Positions 1-6,664 of a stretch of DNA of 20,373 bases are shown piece by piece (position 1 is the first letter of the stretch; each line of letters starts with the position of its first letter). Location: assembly GCA_049509915.1 (NCBI GenBank), contig JBEKZL010000132.1:1-20373 (forward strand). Direction: 5' to 3'. This stretch comes from JBEKYD01 sp049509915 (lineage in GTDB: Bacteria; Acidobacteriota; Terriglobia; Bryobacterales; Bryobacteraceae). The position numbers and the translations under genes are program-made. The notes under the pieces were generated by a model. That model worked only from the letters and a program-made list of their open reading frames with translations. It did no database searches and was not told where the DNA came from.

Positions 1-158
1 GCGGTGCGCAAACGGCGGACCGGGTCGAGGGTCCAGGCCTCCTTGCGAATAATCGCGCTATGAATGGGCTCCGCCTCGTCCGCCAGAATCAAAGTCATGG
101 GGACGTCCTTTGCGCCCAACCACAGCGGGACAAGGATTAGCAGAACGATTTTTCTCAC
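1..158 (-). CDS. Small secreted protein, N-terminal part (truncated by window edge)
   Basis: An open reading frame reads off the left edge of the window; 52 complete codons are visible from a GTG start. The first 16 residues (MRKIVLLILVPLWLGA) are a short basic start followed by a hydrophobic stretch, a Sec-type signal peptide, so the product is probably exported or periplasmic. I chose the GTG at 158 because it includes the whole signal peptide; an in-frame ATG at 98 would remove it. The start lies 8 bases after the stop of the upstream brkB-like gene, and a TACAAT box overlaps that gene's last codons. No family is recognisable from what is visible, and no function is proposed. Confidence 0.6.
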   Translation of the reverse strand, partial: MRKIVLLILVPLWLGAKDVPMTLILADEAEPIHSAIIRKEAWTLDPVRRLRT

Positions 159-166
159 TATTGCGC

Positions 167-1042
167 CTATTGTACCGAAATCGTGCCGCGGTCTCCGGCG
201 TTTCGCTCCCACTCGGCGTTGAATTCACACCCCAGCAGCGCCAGCACGGCCATCAGGTACATCCACACCAGCAGCGCGATGCCGGCGCCGACCGAACCAT
301 ACATGACGTTATAGCGGGCGATGTGGCGGACATACCAGGCGAAGCCGGAAGTCGCCATCAGCCAGAGGGTGGTGGCCAGGACGGCGCCGGGCCACACGTA
401 CCGCCAGTTCTGGCGGCGGTAGGGTCCGAAATAGTACAGCAGGGCGGTGACCGTTACCGTGCTGAGGAATGCCACGGCATATCGCGCCACGCGGCTGAGC
501 CATTGCCAGAGCCAAGCCAACGGGTTGAGCAACGGGTCCACGCGCATGAGGTTCAAAACCTGGCGCTCCACCTGGTTGCCGAATACGATCAGCAAGGTCG
601 CGGCCACCCAAGGCACCGCAGCCAGCAGCACCAGGGCCATAGCCACCGCCGTGCCGTGCACCGCGCCACGGCTGCGGGGGACGCGATAGGCGGCGTGAAA
701 GCCTTCCATCAGGCTCTGGATCACGCCCGACGCGGCCCACAGTGATATCAGCGCGGCCACGACCAGAAGGCCGACGGGACGTGCGCCGGTGGCGCGGAAC
801 TGCTGCACCACCAGGTCTTCGGTGCCGGGGGGAACCACCTGCGAAAGGGCGTTTTCAATGGCCTTCGAAACGAACTCGGCGCGGGTCTGCACCAGGATGG
901 CTGCGGCCGAAGTCAGCACCGGAAAGAACGCCAGCAGCGCCGAATAAGCAGCGCCCTTCGAGATCCCCAGACAGTTGTCGTCAAAGGCCGAAAACAGGCT
1001 TCGGCGCAGCAGCCAGAAGAAATTGCGCGGGGTCAAGCGCAC
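167..1042 (-). CDS. YihY/BrkB-family inner-membrane protein
   Basis: The product of about 291 residues fits the YihY/BrkB (once mis-called RNase BN) family of polytopic inner-membrane proteins, whose molecular role is unsettled. Family signs are the amphipathic start RNFFWLLRRSLFSAFDDN, the GAAYSALLAFFPVL first membrane segment, an internal LWAASGVIQSLMEGFHAAY segment, and the closing GSVGAGIALLVWMYLMAVLALLGCEFNAEW, which is typical of the family C-terminus. About six membrane helices are visible. The frame is open much further upstream, but that extension is a decayed glycosidase. I place the start at GTG 1042, just ahead of the conserved region and 6 bases after a TATACT box. The family assignment is firm; the start is inferred. 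Confidence 0.88.
   Translation of the reverse strand: MRLTPRNFFWLLRRSLFSAFDDNCLGISKGAAYSALLAFFPVLTSAAAILVQTRAEFVSKAIENALSQVVPPGTEDLVVQQFRATGARPVGLLVVAALISLWAASGVIQSLMEGFHAAYRVPRSRGAVHGTAVAMALVLLAAVPWVAATLLIVFGNQVERQVLNLMRVDPLLNPLAWLWQWLSRVARYAVAFLSTVTVTALLYYFGPYRRQNWRYVWPGAVLATTLWLMATSGFAWYVRHIARYNVMYGSVGAGIALLVWMYLMAVLALLGCEFNAEWERNAGDRGTISVQ
169..174 (-). promoter_or_regulatory. Putative -10 box of the secreted-protein gene
   Basis: TACAAT on the minus strand sits 10 bases before GTG 158 and overlaps the final codons of the brkB-like gene. Transcription from here would give a leader of only a few bases. The start has no convincing Shine-Dalgarno sequence, which agrees with a leaderless or near-leaderless transcript. 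Confidence 0.35.
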
Positions 1043-1046
1043 AGGC

Positions 1047-2215
1047 TCAGTATATCGAGCCGGAGGGTAAGCTTTTCCAGCGCGCGGCCCGGATTTTAGA
1101 AAAGAGGCCGGCCGGGCCACGTGAGCGGTGGCGGCGAGCAGTGCTCCATTGCTGCCAGTTGTGGCCGCTGGCGCGCCAGGTATCTTGAGCGTCTCCGTCG
1201 GCTGGAGATCGACGGCGCGCTTTCCCTCGCCCGGGCTGGCCGCGGCCACAGCCACCATGCTGAAGTCCCATCCCCAAGCCTCCGGCCATTTCCATTCGGC
1301 GGCGACTCTATCCCGTGTGCGGCGCATGGTGGCGCGGTCCACGCGGGTGCCGGGCAGCCGGCCGAGGGCTCCCAGCATCGGAGGGGTGGTCGCGGTTGCG
1401 CCCGGTAAAGGTTTGGGGCAGGCAGTTAGCGTTGGCCAGGTAAACGCCACCGGCAACGGGCAGCGCCGCCAGACGGCGGCGAACGTCTTCCCAGGCGGGC
1501 TCGGGGGCCATTTGCAAGCGGCGCCGCCAGCGCTGGGCGATGTCGATGCCATCACGATCTCGCGGTAGCGGCCGAGGGTCACAGGAGTGGGACGGGCGCG
1601 ATAGCAGAGCTCGGCCATCACGTTGGGGTGTGGCGGCTGCCAGATGAGCAAAGGGCCGATAGGCGAGGGACTGTCGCGTCCGTCGGGGCAGGTCATTTTG
1701 GGCCAGCGTGCGCCACAGTAACCCTGCTCGCGGGCGCGGGTCCGGGCGGAAGGAAGAACCGAACTATACCATTCCAGGCTGCGTTGGAGCAGTGGCGTGC
1801 GTCCCCGTTCGGCAAAATGGGCGGCGTGCCAGAAGTGCATCTCAAGATGGAATTCTCCCGTACCAATATTGCAGGTAAGCCCAGTCGCCTAGGGCGGCAG
1901 CGAGCCGGCGCACTGAATGGCTGTCAGATATTCGGAAAGCACGATCCGACGCTCGAGCTCGCGGGCGCGTGGATCGGGTGCTGCGGAAAGATCGAGGGTC
2001 GCGCCGCCCGGCCGGAATTGGCGCTAATGATCACAAGACGCCAGGTGAGCCTGCCGGGCGCTTGGCGGGTGGGGACGGGCGGCGCGAGCGCGGCGAAACA
2101 CACACACGAACTCCAAGCGGTTGGCCTCAGGTTGCAGGATTAAGCGGTGCGGAGCCTGGCGATGAATTGCCGCCGGAGTTTGACGGATTGTGGCGCGCGG
2201 CGCGGGAATGGCGAT
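1047..2215 (-). pseudogene. Decayed six-hairpin-type glycosidase (multiple frameshifts, stop, deletion)
   Basis: Fragments of one protein appear in order on the minus strand but in different frames. First comes HRLILQPEANRLEFVC (about 2140-2090), then ELERRIVLSEYLTAIQCAGS (about 1955-1900), interrupted by TAG at 1891-1889 directly after SLPP. Next are FHLEMHFWHAAHFAERGR, then ARWPKMTCPDGRDSPSPIG and PLLIWQPPHP. Another frame carries AQRWRRRLQMAPEPAWEDV and CLPQTFTGRNRDHPS. The first frame resumes with MLGALGRLPG and EWKWPEAWGWDFSMV, and a last shift gives GHNWQQ near 1180. This order matches, from memory, large bacterial (alpha/alpha)6-barrel glycoside hydrolases. Between RYREIV and AQRWRRR the family normally has many more residues, so an internal deletion is likely. 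The 5' part is absent, replaced by intron sequence. The exact GH family is not certain; that it is a broken hydrolase gene is well supported. Confidence 0.75.
1049..1054 (-). promoter_or_regulatory. Putative -10 box of brkB-like gene (leaderless)
   Basis: TATACT on the minus strand lies exactly 6 bases before GTG 1042, so transcription would begin at or next to the start codon. It overlaps the last codon and stop of the decayed glycosidase frame. No strong -35 element was identified. Confidence 0.45.
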
Positions 2216-2229
2216 TCACCGTGCCATCG

Positions 2230-2514
2230 GCGGGACGAGCAGGCGGTCACGTCCTGTTCCGCGGCCGGCGCAAGACCGGGTATATGGACCTGGAGGCTAG
2301 CGAAACGACTCGGCGGCCCATCGGGCCGGGGCTGTGGGCCTTACCCAACTCCTGCGGTTCCCCGCTCCCCCTTGGTACATCGGCTCGTACGTTTGCTCTA
2401 CGCTACTTTCAGACCCTCCGTCGCCGGAACGCCCTTGCGCTTCGCTACTACTTCACCTCTATCAGGTTGTAGAGGGGACTTTCACCCCCGAGCTGTCGAA
2501 CATGCCCGGCACAC
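2230..2514 (-). mobile_element. 5' fragment of a class IIC group II intron (relic)
   Basis: Read on the minus strand from 2514, the sequence opens with GTGTGCCGGGCATG, continues with GGGGGTGAAAGTCCCC (2489-2474), the helix GCGCAAGGGCG (2440-2430) and GGGTAAG (2346-2340). In composition and order this matches domain I of bacterial class IIC introns such as the Oceanobacillus iheyensis intron, recalled from memory. The match is clear to about 2340 and plausible to about 2230, where GTCC...GGAC helices can still be placed. No reverse transcriptase/maturase gene, no domain V and no intron 3' end follow; the decayed glycosidase begins instead. It is therefore a non-mobile remnant. The left boundary is approximate. 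Confidence 0.75.
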
Positions 2515-2520
2515 CAACCG

Positions 2521-2547
2521 GTGGGCAGGCGGAGCCGCCTGCCCCAC
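2521..2547 (-). terminator. GC-rich hairpin after the small membrane protein gene; intron target
   Basis: The left arm GTGGGCAGGCGG (2521-2532) pairs with CCGCCTGCCCCAC (2535-2547), giving 12 base pairs with one bulged base and a two-base loop. It lies 20 bases past the stop of the minus-strand gene 2568-2876, the right place for its terminator. On the minus strand a short CGGTTGGT follows and then the intron begins, so any U-run was displaced or never existed. Class IIC introns are known to insert just after such stem-loops. It could alternatively be a dispersed palindromic repeat. Confidence 0.6.
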
Positions 2548-2567
2548 CAACGTAATTCCAAAATCGG

Positions 2568-2876
2568 TCAATCGGCTTGTTTCTCGGCGAATCGCACGCT
2601 CGACAGAACGCTGATGGCAGCGATGCCGGCGAAGAAAACGATCAAGGCCGGCGCTTCTCCGCTCGAAACCTCTCCGGCTCGAAACAGCATGTAACCGACG
2701 GCCAGATTGAATAGTGCCCAAACCACGTTCACAATAGGCGAGGACAGTCCCTTCCCGGGTGGGTGAGCGAAGGGCGTGGGGAAACGGTCGCCGGAAATGC
2801 CATGCACGAAATGCGGCACGACATTGGCTAGGAACATTCCGGCGAAAAAATCAGCGATGTAGTTATACCAGTTCAC
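2568..2876 (-). CDS. Small conserved membrane protein (102 aa), function unknown
   Basis: This short protein has three hydrophobic segments: FFAGMFLANVVPHFVHGISG (residues 10-29), a middle one around VNVVWALFNLAVGYMLF, and a third around ALIVFFAGIAAISVL. The NVVPHFVHGISG...FPTPF motif looks conserved and I associate it with a small uncharacterised bacterial membrane family, but no function is known to me. The start is GTG at 2876, with a good AAGGAAG ribosome-binding site 8-10 bases upstream. It stands alone: the MFS gene ends 36 bases upstream in the same direction, so co-transcription with that gene is possible, and a hairpin closes it. Confidence 0.75.
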   Translation of the reverse strand: MNWYNYIADFFAGMFLANVVPHFVHGISGDRFPTPFAHPPGKGLSSPIVNVVWALFNLAVGYMLFRAGEVSSGEAPALIVFFAGIAAISVLSSVRFAEKQAD

Positions 2877-2912
2877 TTTTGTTTCTTCCTTTCAGTTGGC
2901 GTGCGGGGTTCA

Positions 2913-4235
2913 TTAGAAGGGTCCTGCTGCCGGTTCCCGCGCGTCGGAAGCCGGGTTCAGGTCGAGTGCGGGCAGCAGCCCCATTCCCCGGTAGATCGGC
3001 ATCATGACTGCGTGGAGCTTGGGCAGATGGAGAGTGAACCACAGCGAGCCGGCGAGGCAGAACGTGCCGGTCACGATCACGGTGTGCGGCGCTCCTATCC
3101 GGTGAGCCAGTGTGCCCGCCAGCAGGCTGCCGAACGGCGCCGCGCCGAAAAAGGCCGTGGTGTAATAGCTCATCACGCGGGCGCGCTTATCTTCCGGTAC
3201 CAGCGACTGGACGATGGTATTGCTGACGGCAGCGACCTGCATCAAGCCGAACCCGGCGACGACCATCAGCAAAAGCGACAGCCACAACGCGTGCGACAGG
3301 CCAAAAAGAATCAACGCGACTCCCAGCGTCGCGGCCCCGAACTGAAGCATGTACGCAAGCCCGCTCACCGACTTGCGGACCGCCAGTGACAGGCCAGAAA
3401 TCAGGGCGCCGATTCCCGAGGCGCCGGTAAGCCAGCCGAGGATTGCCGGGCCACCGTGCAGCACCTGGCCGGCAAAAAGCGGCAACAGCACGGCGTAGGG
3501 GTAGCCCATCAGGCTGATCAGCGAAAACAGCAGAAGGATCGTGCGGATAGGACGAAACGTGCGAACGTAGTCCCAACCCTCGCGCATTTGCGCCAACATG
3601 CCGGTCCTATGGCCGCCGATATCCAAGGGCCTGATCCGCATTAGCAGCAGGGATGCGATCACGGCAAAGAAGCTGACGCCGTTAATCAGGCAGCACCAGC
3701 CTTCGCCGACGGCGGCGATCACCACACCGGCGATGGCCGGGCCGATCAGCCGCGCACCGTTGTTCATCGAGGAGTTGATGGCGATGGCGTTCGCGAGGTC
3801 GTTACGATCCTCGACCATCTGCACCAGGAAAGACTGACGGCCGGGCATGTCGAACGCATTGATCATGCCCTGAAAAGCGGTGAGCGCGATGATTTCCCAC
3901 AAGTTGACGACGTGTGCCAGGATGAGCGTGGCCATGACGAGCGCCTGCACGGCGGCGGCGGCCTGTGTCCACACCAGCAGCTTGCGGCGGTCGAGGCGCT
4001 CGACCCAGACGCCCGCAAACGGCCCGAGCGCAAAAGAAACAATCTGCCCCGCGAAGCTGACTACGCCAAGCAGCAGCGCCGAATGGGTCAGTCGATAGAC
4101 CAGCCAGGTCGTCGCCAGCCGCATCATCCAGGTACCGATCACCGAGATGCCCTGGCCCACGAAGAAGAGCTTGAAGTTACGGTGCCGCAGCGCTCGCCAG
4201 GCGTGCGACAAGTAACCGGTTGCGGGCACGTTCAC
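2913..4235 (-). CDS. MFS transporter (MFS_3 / EntS-like drug or siderophore exporter)
   Basis: This is a 440-residue major facilitator superfamily exporter of the inner membrane. The first helix follows RHRNFKLFFVGQGISVIGTW (residues 18-37). The loop 2-3 signature GPFAGVWVERLDRRKLL (71-87) is the MFS motif A. About 12 hydrophobic helices follow, including the helix 5 region SSMNNGARLIGPAIAGVV, which is characteristic of the MFS_3 (enterobactin exporter-like) branch. The frame is open 36 codons further upstream, but that stretch is arginine-rich and lies inside the marR coding sequence. I therefore use GTG 4235, which overlaps the marR stop as GTGA. Translational coupling to marR and control by it are inferred. 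The substrate is unknown; drugs or an endogenous toxic metabolite are typical for marR-linked pumps. Confidence 0.88.
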   Translation of the reverse strand: MNVPATGYLSHAWRALRHRNFKLFFVGQGISVIGTWMMRLATTWLVYRLTHSALLLGVVSFAGQIVSFALGPFAGVWVERLDRRKLLVWTQAAAAVQALVMATLILAHVVNLWEIIALTAFQGMINAFDMPGRQSFLVQMVEDRNDLANAIAINSSMNNGARLIGPAIAGVVIAAVGEGWCCLINGVSFFAVIASLLLMRIRPLDIGGHRTGMLAQMREGWDYVRTFRPIRTILLLFSLISLMGYPYAVLLPLFAGQVLHGGPAILGWLTGASGIGALISGLSLAVRKSVSGLAYMLQFGAATLGVALILFGLSHALWLSLLLMVVAGFGLMQVAAVSNTIVQSLVPEDKRARVMSYYTTAFFGAAPFGSLLAGTLAHRIGAPHTVIVTGTFCLAGSLWFTLHLPKLHAVMMPIYRGMGLLPALDLNPASDAREPAAGPF

Positions 4236-4678
4236 AAGCCGCCGCCGTTGGCTTTTTCCACCATGCGCCGAACGATCTTGCCGGCCGCGAAGAGCGTTTC
4301 CCGTTCCCCTTCGTCGAGTTGGGCGATGGCCTGCGCCAGCCACGTCCGTTTCGCATCCTTGGCGTTCTTGCGGACGGCGGCGCCTTTTTCGGTCAGCTCG
4401 ATATTCATCTGGCGGCCGTCGGTGGGGTGCGGCTTGCGCTCGACCATGCCCATTTCCTCGAGCGCGGCGATGGTGGCTCCCATCGACTGCGGTTTCATGC
4501 TTTCCGCGCGCGCCAGATCGGCGGTCGTCGCCGGTCCGTGCGTGGCGAGGCGCGCCATGACGGCAGCCTCGGTCAAGGAAAGCTCGTGCGAAGCGGCGGC
4601 CGCGCGCACCCGGCGAACCAATAGCCCGACGGCACGGCTGAAGTCGATTACGGCGGCGTCGAGACTGTTTCGCGGCAT
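4232..4678 (-). CDS. MarR-family transcriptional regulator
   Basis: This 148-residue winged-helix protein of MarR size is presumably a dimeric repressor released by small aromatic ligands. The recognition region is LSLTEAAVMARLATHGPATT followed by DLARAESMKPQSMGATIAAL (about 34-73). The wing carries the family signature HPTDGRQ (84-90), and helical dimerisation segments flank the core. I chose ATG 4678. The frame is open to a TTG at 4717, but that codon lies inside the palindromic operator and upstream of the likely -10 box, so it is improbable. The stop overlaps the MFS gene start, making a marR-exporter operon. Autorepression through the operator at 4711-4738 is inferred. Confidence 0.88.
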   Translation of the reverse strand: MPRNSLDAAVIDFSRAVGLLVRRVRAAAASHELSLTEAAVMARLATHGPATTADLARAESMKPQSMGATIAALEEMGMVERKPHPTDGRQMNIELTEKGAAVRKNAKDAKRTWLAQAIAQLDEGERETLFAAGKIVRRMVEKANGGGL

Positions 4679-4687
4679 GGCAATCCC

Positions 4688-4716
4688 ATCATACGCGAAC
4701 GACAGTCCATCTTGCA
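4688..4716 (-). promoter_or_regulatory. Promoter of marR-MFS operon
   Basis: On the minus strand, TTGCAA (4716-4711) and TATGAT (4693-4688) are separated by 17 bases, a standard sigma-70-type arrangement. The -35 lies in the outer operator core. The -10 is only 9 bases from ATG 4678, so the leader would be about 2 bases long. Confidence 0.5.
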
Positions 4717-4738
4717 AGCTAAACTTGCAAGTTTAGCT
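4711..4738. promoter_or_regulatory. Palindromic operator (probable MarR-family binding site)
   Basis: Positions 4717-4738 form a perfect 22-bp palindrome. Its central 14 bases are AAACTTGCAAGTTT, flanked by AGCT on both sides. A second copy of the CTTGCAAG core lies at 4711-4718, 13 bases from the first, so two regulator dimers could bind near one face of the DNA. The site sits between marR (minus) and the plus-strand hydrolase gene and covers the likely marR -35 region, as expected for autorepression. Confidence 0.75.
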
Positions 4739-4815
4739 GTTTACATCCGGCGCGATTCCGTGGATGTTCGGATTTCGGCGCGCGCGCGCCGCCGCGGGCC
4801 TGGGAGAATGGGTGT

Positions 4816-6486
4816 GTGCACAACAGCGGATTCTCCCGGCGCAGCCTGATGGCGCTTTCAGGCGGCCTCCCGATTGTGGCGGCGGGCCAGGCCCGGCGTG
4901 CCGATGGGTACGTCGATATTTTGCGTCCCCCGGACCTTGCCACCGCGTTCCTGGAGAACGACGCCCTCGGGCTGACCCGAACCGGCCGCCGCTGGACGGC
5001 CAATGGCATCTCCCTCGAAGCCGAGCCGAACGGGTCCGAGTTGCCGATCCGAATCGAGGCCCCGGAAGCCGGGCTGATGCGTGTTCGTCTGCGCTGGAAG
5101 GCGAGTGTGCCCGAACGGTGGCGAATCCTGAACGACGAGTGGGAGCGGAGTTACGGCGATCTGGAGTGGCGAGGTATCCTGGGCGAGCGCATCCTGCCCT
5201 GGTATTTTCTCGCCTTCGATGGCCAGGCGACTCACGGTTACGGCGTCGCGACCGGTGCCGCGTGCTTCGCCTTCTGGCAGGTGGATCCGGTGGGCATTTC
5301 ATTATGGATCGACCTGCGCAATGGCGGCGGAGCCGTTCGCCTGGGGCGGCGCACGCTTGAAGCTGCCCGCGTGCGGATCAGGCGCGGCGGCAAAGACGAG
5401 ACCGCATTCGAATCCGCGCGCCGCTTTTGCCGCGTACTGTGCAGCCGGCCTCGCCTCGTTTCAGCGCCCGTTTATGGCGGCAACAACTGGTATTACGCCT
5501 ATGGCCGGGACTGCTCGTCCAGCGGCATTCAGCGCGATTCCAGCCTCATCGCCGAACTGGCGCCCGCAGGCCGGAACCGGCCCTTCATGGTGATCGACGA
5601 CGGCTGGTCGGTGACGAACACCGCGGGTCCCTGGGAACGCGGCAACGACAGGTTCCTAGATATGCCCGGCCTGGCCGCCGCCATGAAACGGCAGGGCGTT
5701 CGGCCTGGCATCTGGCTGCGCCCGCTCTTCACCACCGCCGAAGTCCCGGACGGCGCACGGCTTCGCGGCCGTGACCGGGGGAACAGCATCCTCGATACCA
5801 CCATTCCGGACATGTTGGAGATGGTGCGCCGGGACATCCGCCGCATGGCATCCTGGGGCTTCGAGTTGATCAAGCACGACTACACCAGCTTCGACTTACT
5901 GGGCCGTTGGGGCTTTGGTATGGGTGCGGTTCTGACCGACCCTGGCTGGCATTTCGCCGACCGAAGCATGACCACGGCCGAAGTAACGCTTGCCCTGTAT
6001 CGCGCGATTCGCGAAGCGGCCGGCAGCGCATTGGTCATTGGCTGCAACACCTTCGGCCATCTGGGTGCCGGATTGTTCCAACTGCAGCGTACCGGAGACG
6101 ATACCAGCGGCCGCGATTTCGACCGCACGCGGCGCATGGGCGTTAATACACTGGCGTTCCGCGGACCTCAGCACCGAACTTTTTTCGACCTGGATGCCGA
6201 TTGCGCTCCCATCACGCCGCAACTCCCCTGGAACTTGGCGTCCCAGTGGCTGGACCTGGTGGCCCGCAGCGGCACCGCTCTGTTCGTCTCGCCAGATCCA
6301 AGAGCGCTGAACCCCATATCGAAGCGGGCTATCCAGCGTGCCTTTGCGGCCGCTGCAACGCCGCATCAAATGGCCGAACCACTGGACTGGATGGAAACTA
6401 CTACCCCAGGCCGCTGGCGCATGGAAGGGCAGACCGTGGCGTACGACTGGTACGGACCCGAGGGCGGAACTCCGTTTCCGCGGTAG
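4816..6486 (+). CDS. Tat-exported clan GH-D glycoside hydrolase (GH36/GH27-like alpha-galactosidase)
   Basis: This is a 556-residue secreted hydrolase. The N-terminus SRRSLMALSGGLPIVAAG (residues 7-24) has the twin-arginine signal pattern. A beta-rich N-terminal domain is followed by a TIM-barrel with clan GH-D hallmarks: GGNNWYYAYG (221-230), the MVIDDGW strand (258-264), PGIWLRPL (297-304), the ELIKHDYTSFD nucleophile segment (D355 candidate), and RTGDDTSGRD (425-434), where D428 or D429 is the likely acid/base. It probably removes terminal alpha-linked sugars, galactose by family analogy; the exact substrate is not shown. The start is GTG 4816, with GGGAGA 8 bases upstream. It is divergent from marR, and whether the shared palindrome affects it is unknown. 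Confidence 0.78.
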   Translation: MHNSGFSRRSLMALSGGLPIVAAGQARRADGYVDILRPPDLATAFLENDALGLTRTGRRWTANGISLEAEPNGSELPIRIEAPEAGLMRVRLRWKASVPERWRILNDEWERSYGDLEWRGILGERILPWYFLAFDGQATHGYGVATGAACFAFWQVDPVGISLWIDLRNGGGAVRLGRRTLEAARVRIRRGGKDETAFESARRFCRVLCSRPRLVSAPVYGGNNWYYAYGRDCSSSGIQRDSSLIAELAPAGRNRPFMVIDDGWSVTNTAGPWERGNDRFLDMPGLAAAMKRQGVRPGIWLRPLFTTAEVPDGARLRGRDRGNSILDTTIPDMLEMVRRDIRRMASWGFELIKHDYTSFDLLGRWGFGMGAVLTDPGWHFADRSMTTAEVTLALYRAIREAAGSALVIGCNTFGHLGAGLFQLQRTGDDTSGRDFDRTRRMGVNTLAFRGPQHRTFFDLDADCAPITPQLPWNLASQWLDLVARSGTALFVSPDPRALNPISKRAIQRAFAAAATPHQMAEPLDWMETTTPGRWRMEGQTVAYDWYGPEGGTPFPR

Positions 6487-6491
6487 GCGCG

Positions 6492-6538
6492 CCGGGCAAG
6501 ATCCCGCGGGCGGAAGCGGCGGAAACGCATCTTGCCGG
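6492..6538. terminator. Inverted repeat after the hydrolase gene (possible terminator)
   Basis: CCGGGCAAGAT (6492-6502) pairs with ATCTTGCCGG (6529-6538), 10 pairs with one bulged G, around a 26-base loop. It starts 6 bases after the hydrolase stop. No T-run follows, so it may be an mRNA-stabilising or rho-related stem instead of an intrinsic terminator. Confidence 0.35.
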
Positions 6539-6560
6539 TCAAAGGCGAAGCCCCGCCAAT

Positions 6561-6569
6561 TGCTATACT
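6561..6569 (+). promoter_or_regulatory. Extended -10 promoter of TonB-dependent receptor gene
   Basis: TGCTATACT is an extended -10 element (TGn followed by TATACT at 6564-6569). No -35 hexamer is found at normal spacing, which is tolerated with an extended -10. It predicts a leader of about 90 bases before ATG 6665. Confidence 0.45.
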
Positions 6570-6664
6570 ATCCTCTTAGCAAGGTTTTCTGCACGCCGGG
6601 GGATAGGTGCAGGCCGTTCGGAACTGCTCCCGGCTCTCCGGTATCGAGCGAGGAGCCGGGATAG

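Noticed and set aside
167..1840. A single 557-residue minus-strand protein
   Set aside because: Only the last 291 residues are BrkB-like. The preceding part reads glycosidase fragments that also continue in other frames, so the long frame is a chance fusion of a pseudogene with the membrane protein gene.
1969..2472. A plus-strand frame of 167 codons across the intron/pseudogene junction
   Set aside because: It spans two unrelated relics read from the other strand, has no ribosome-binding site, and its protein-like stretch (PEFDGLWRAAREWRFTV) matches nothing I recognise.
4715..4717. TTG as the start of marR
   Set aside because: It lies inside the operator palindrome and upstream of the -10 box; ATG 4678 gives a normal MarR length.
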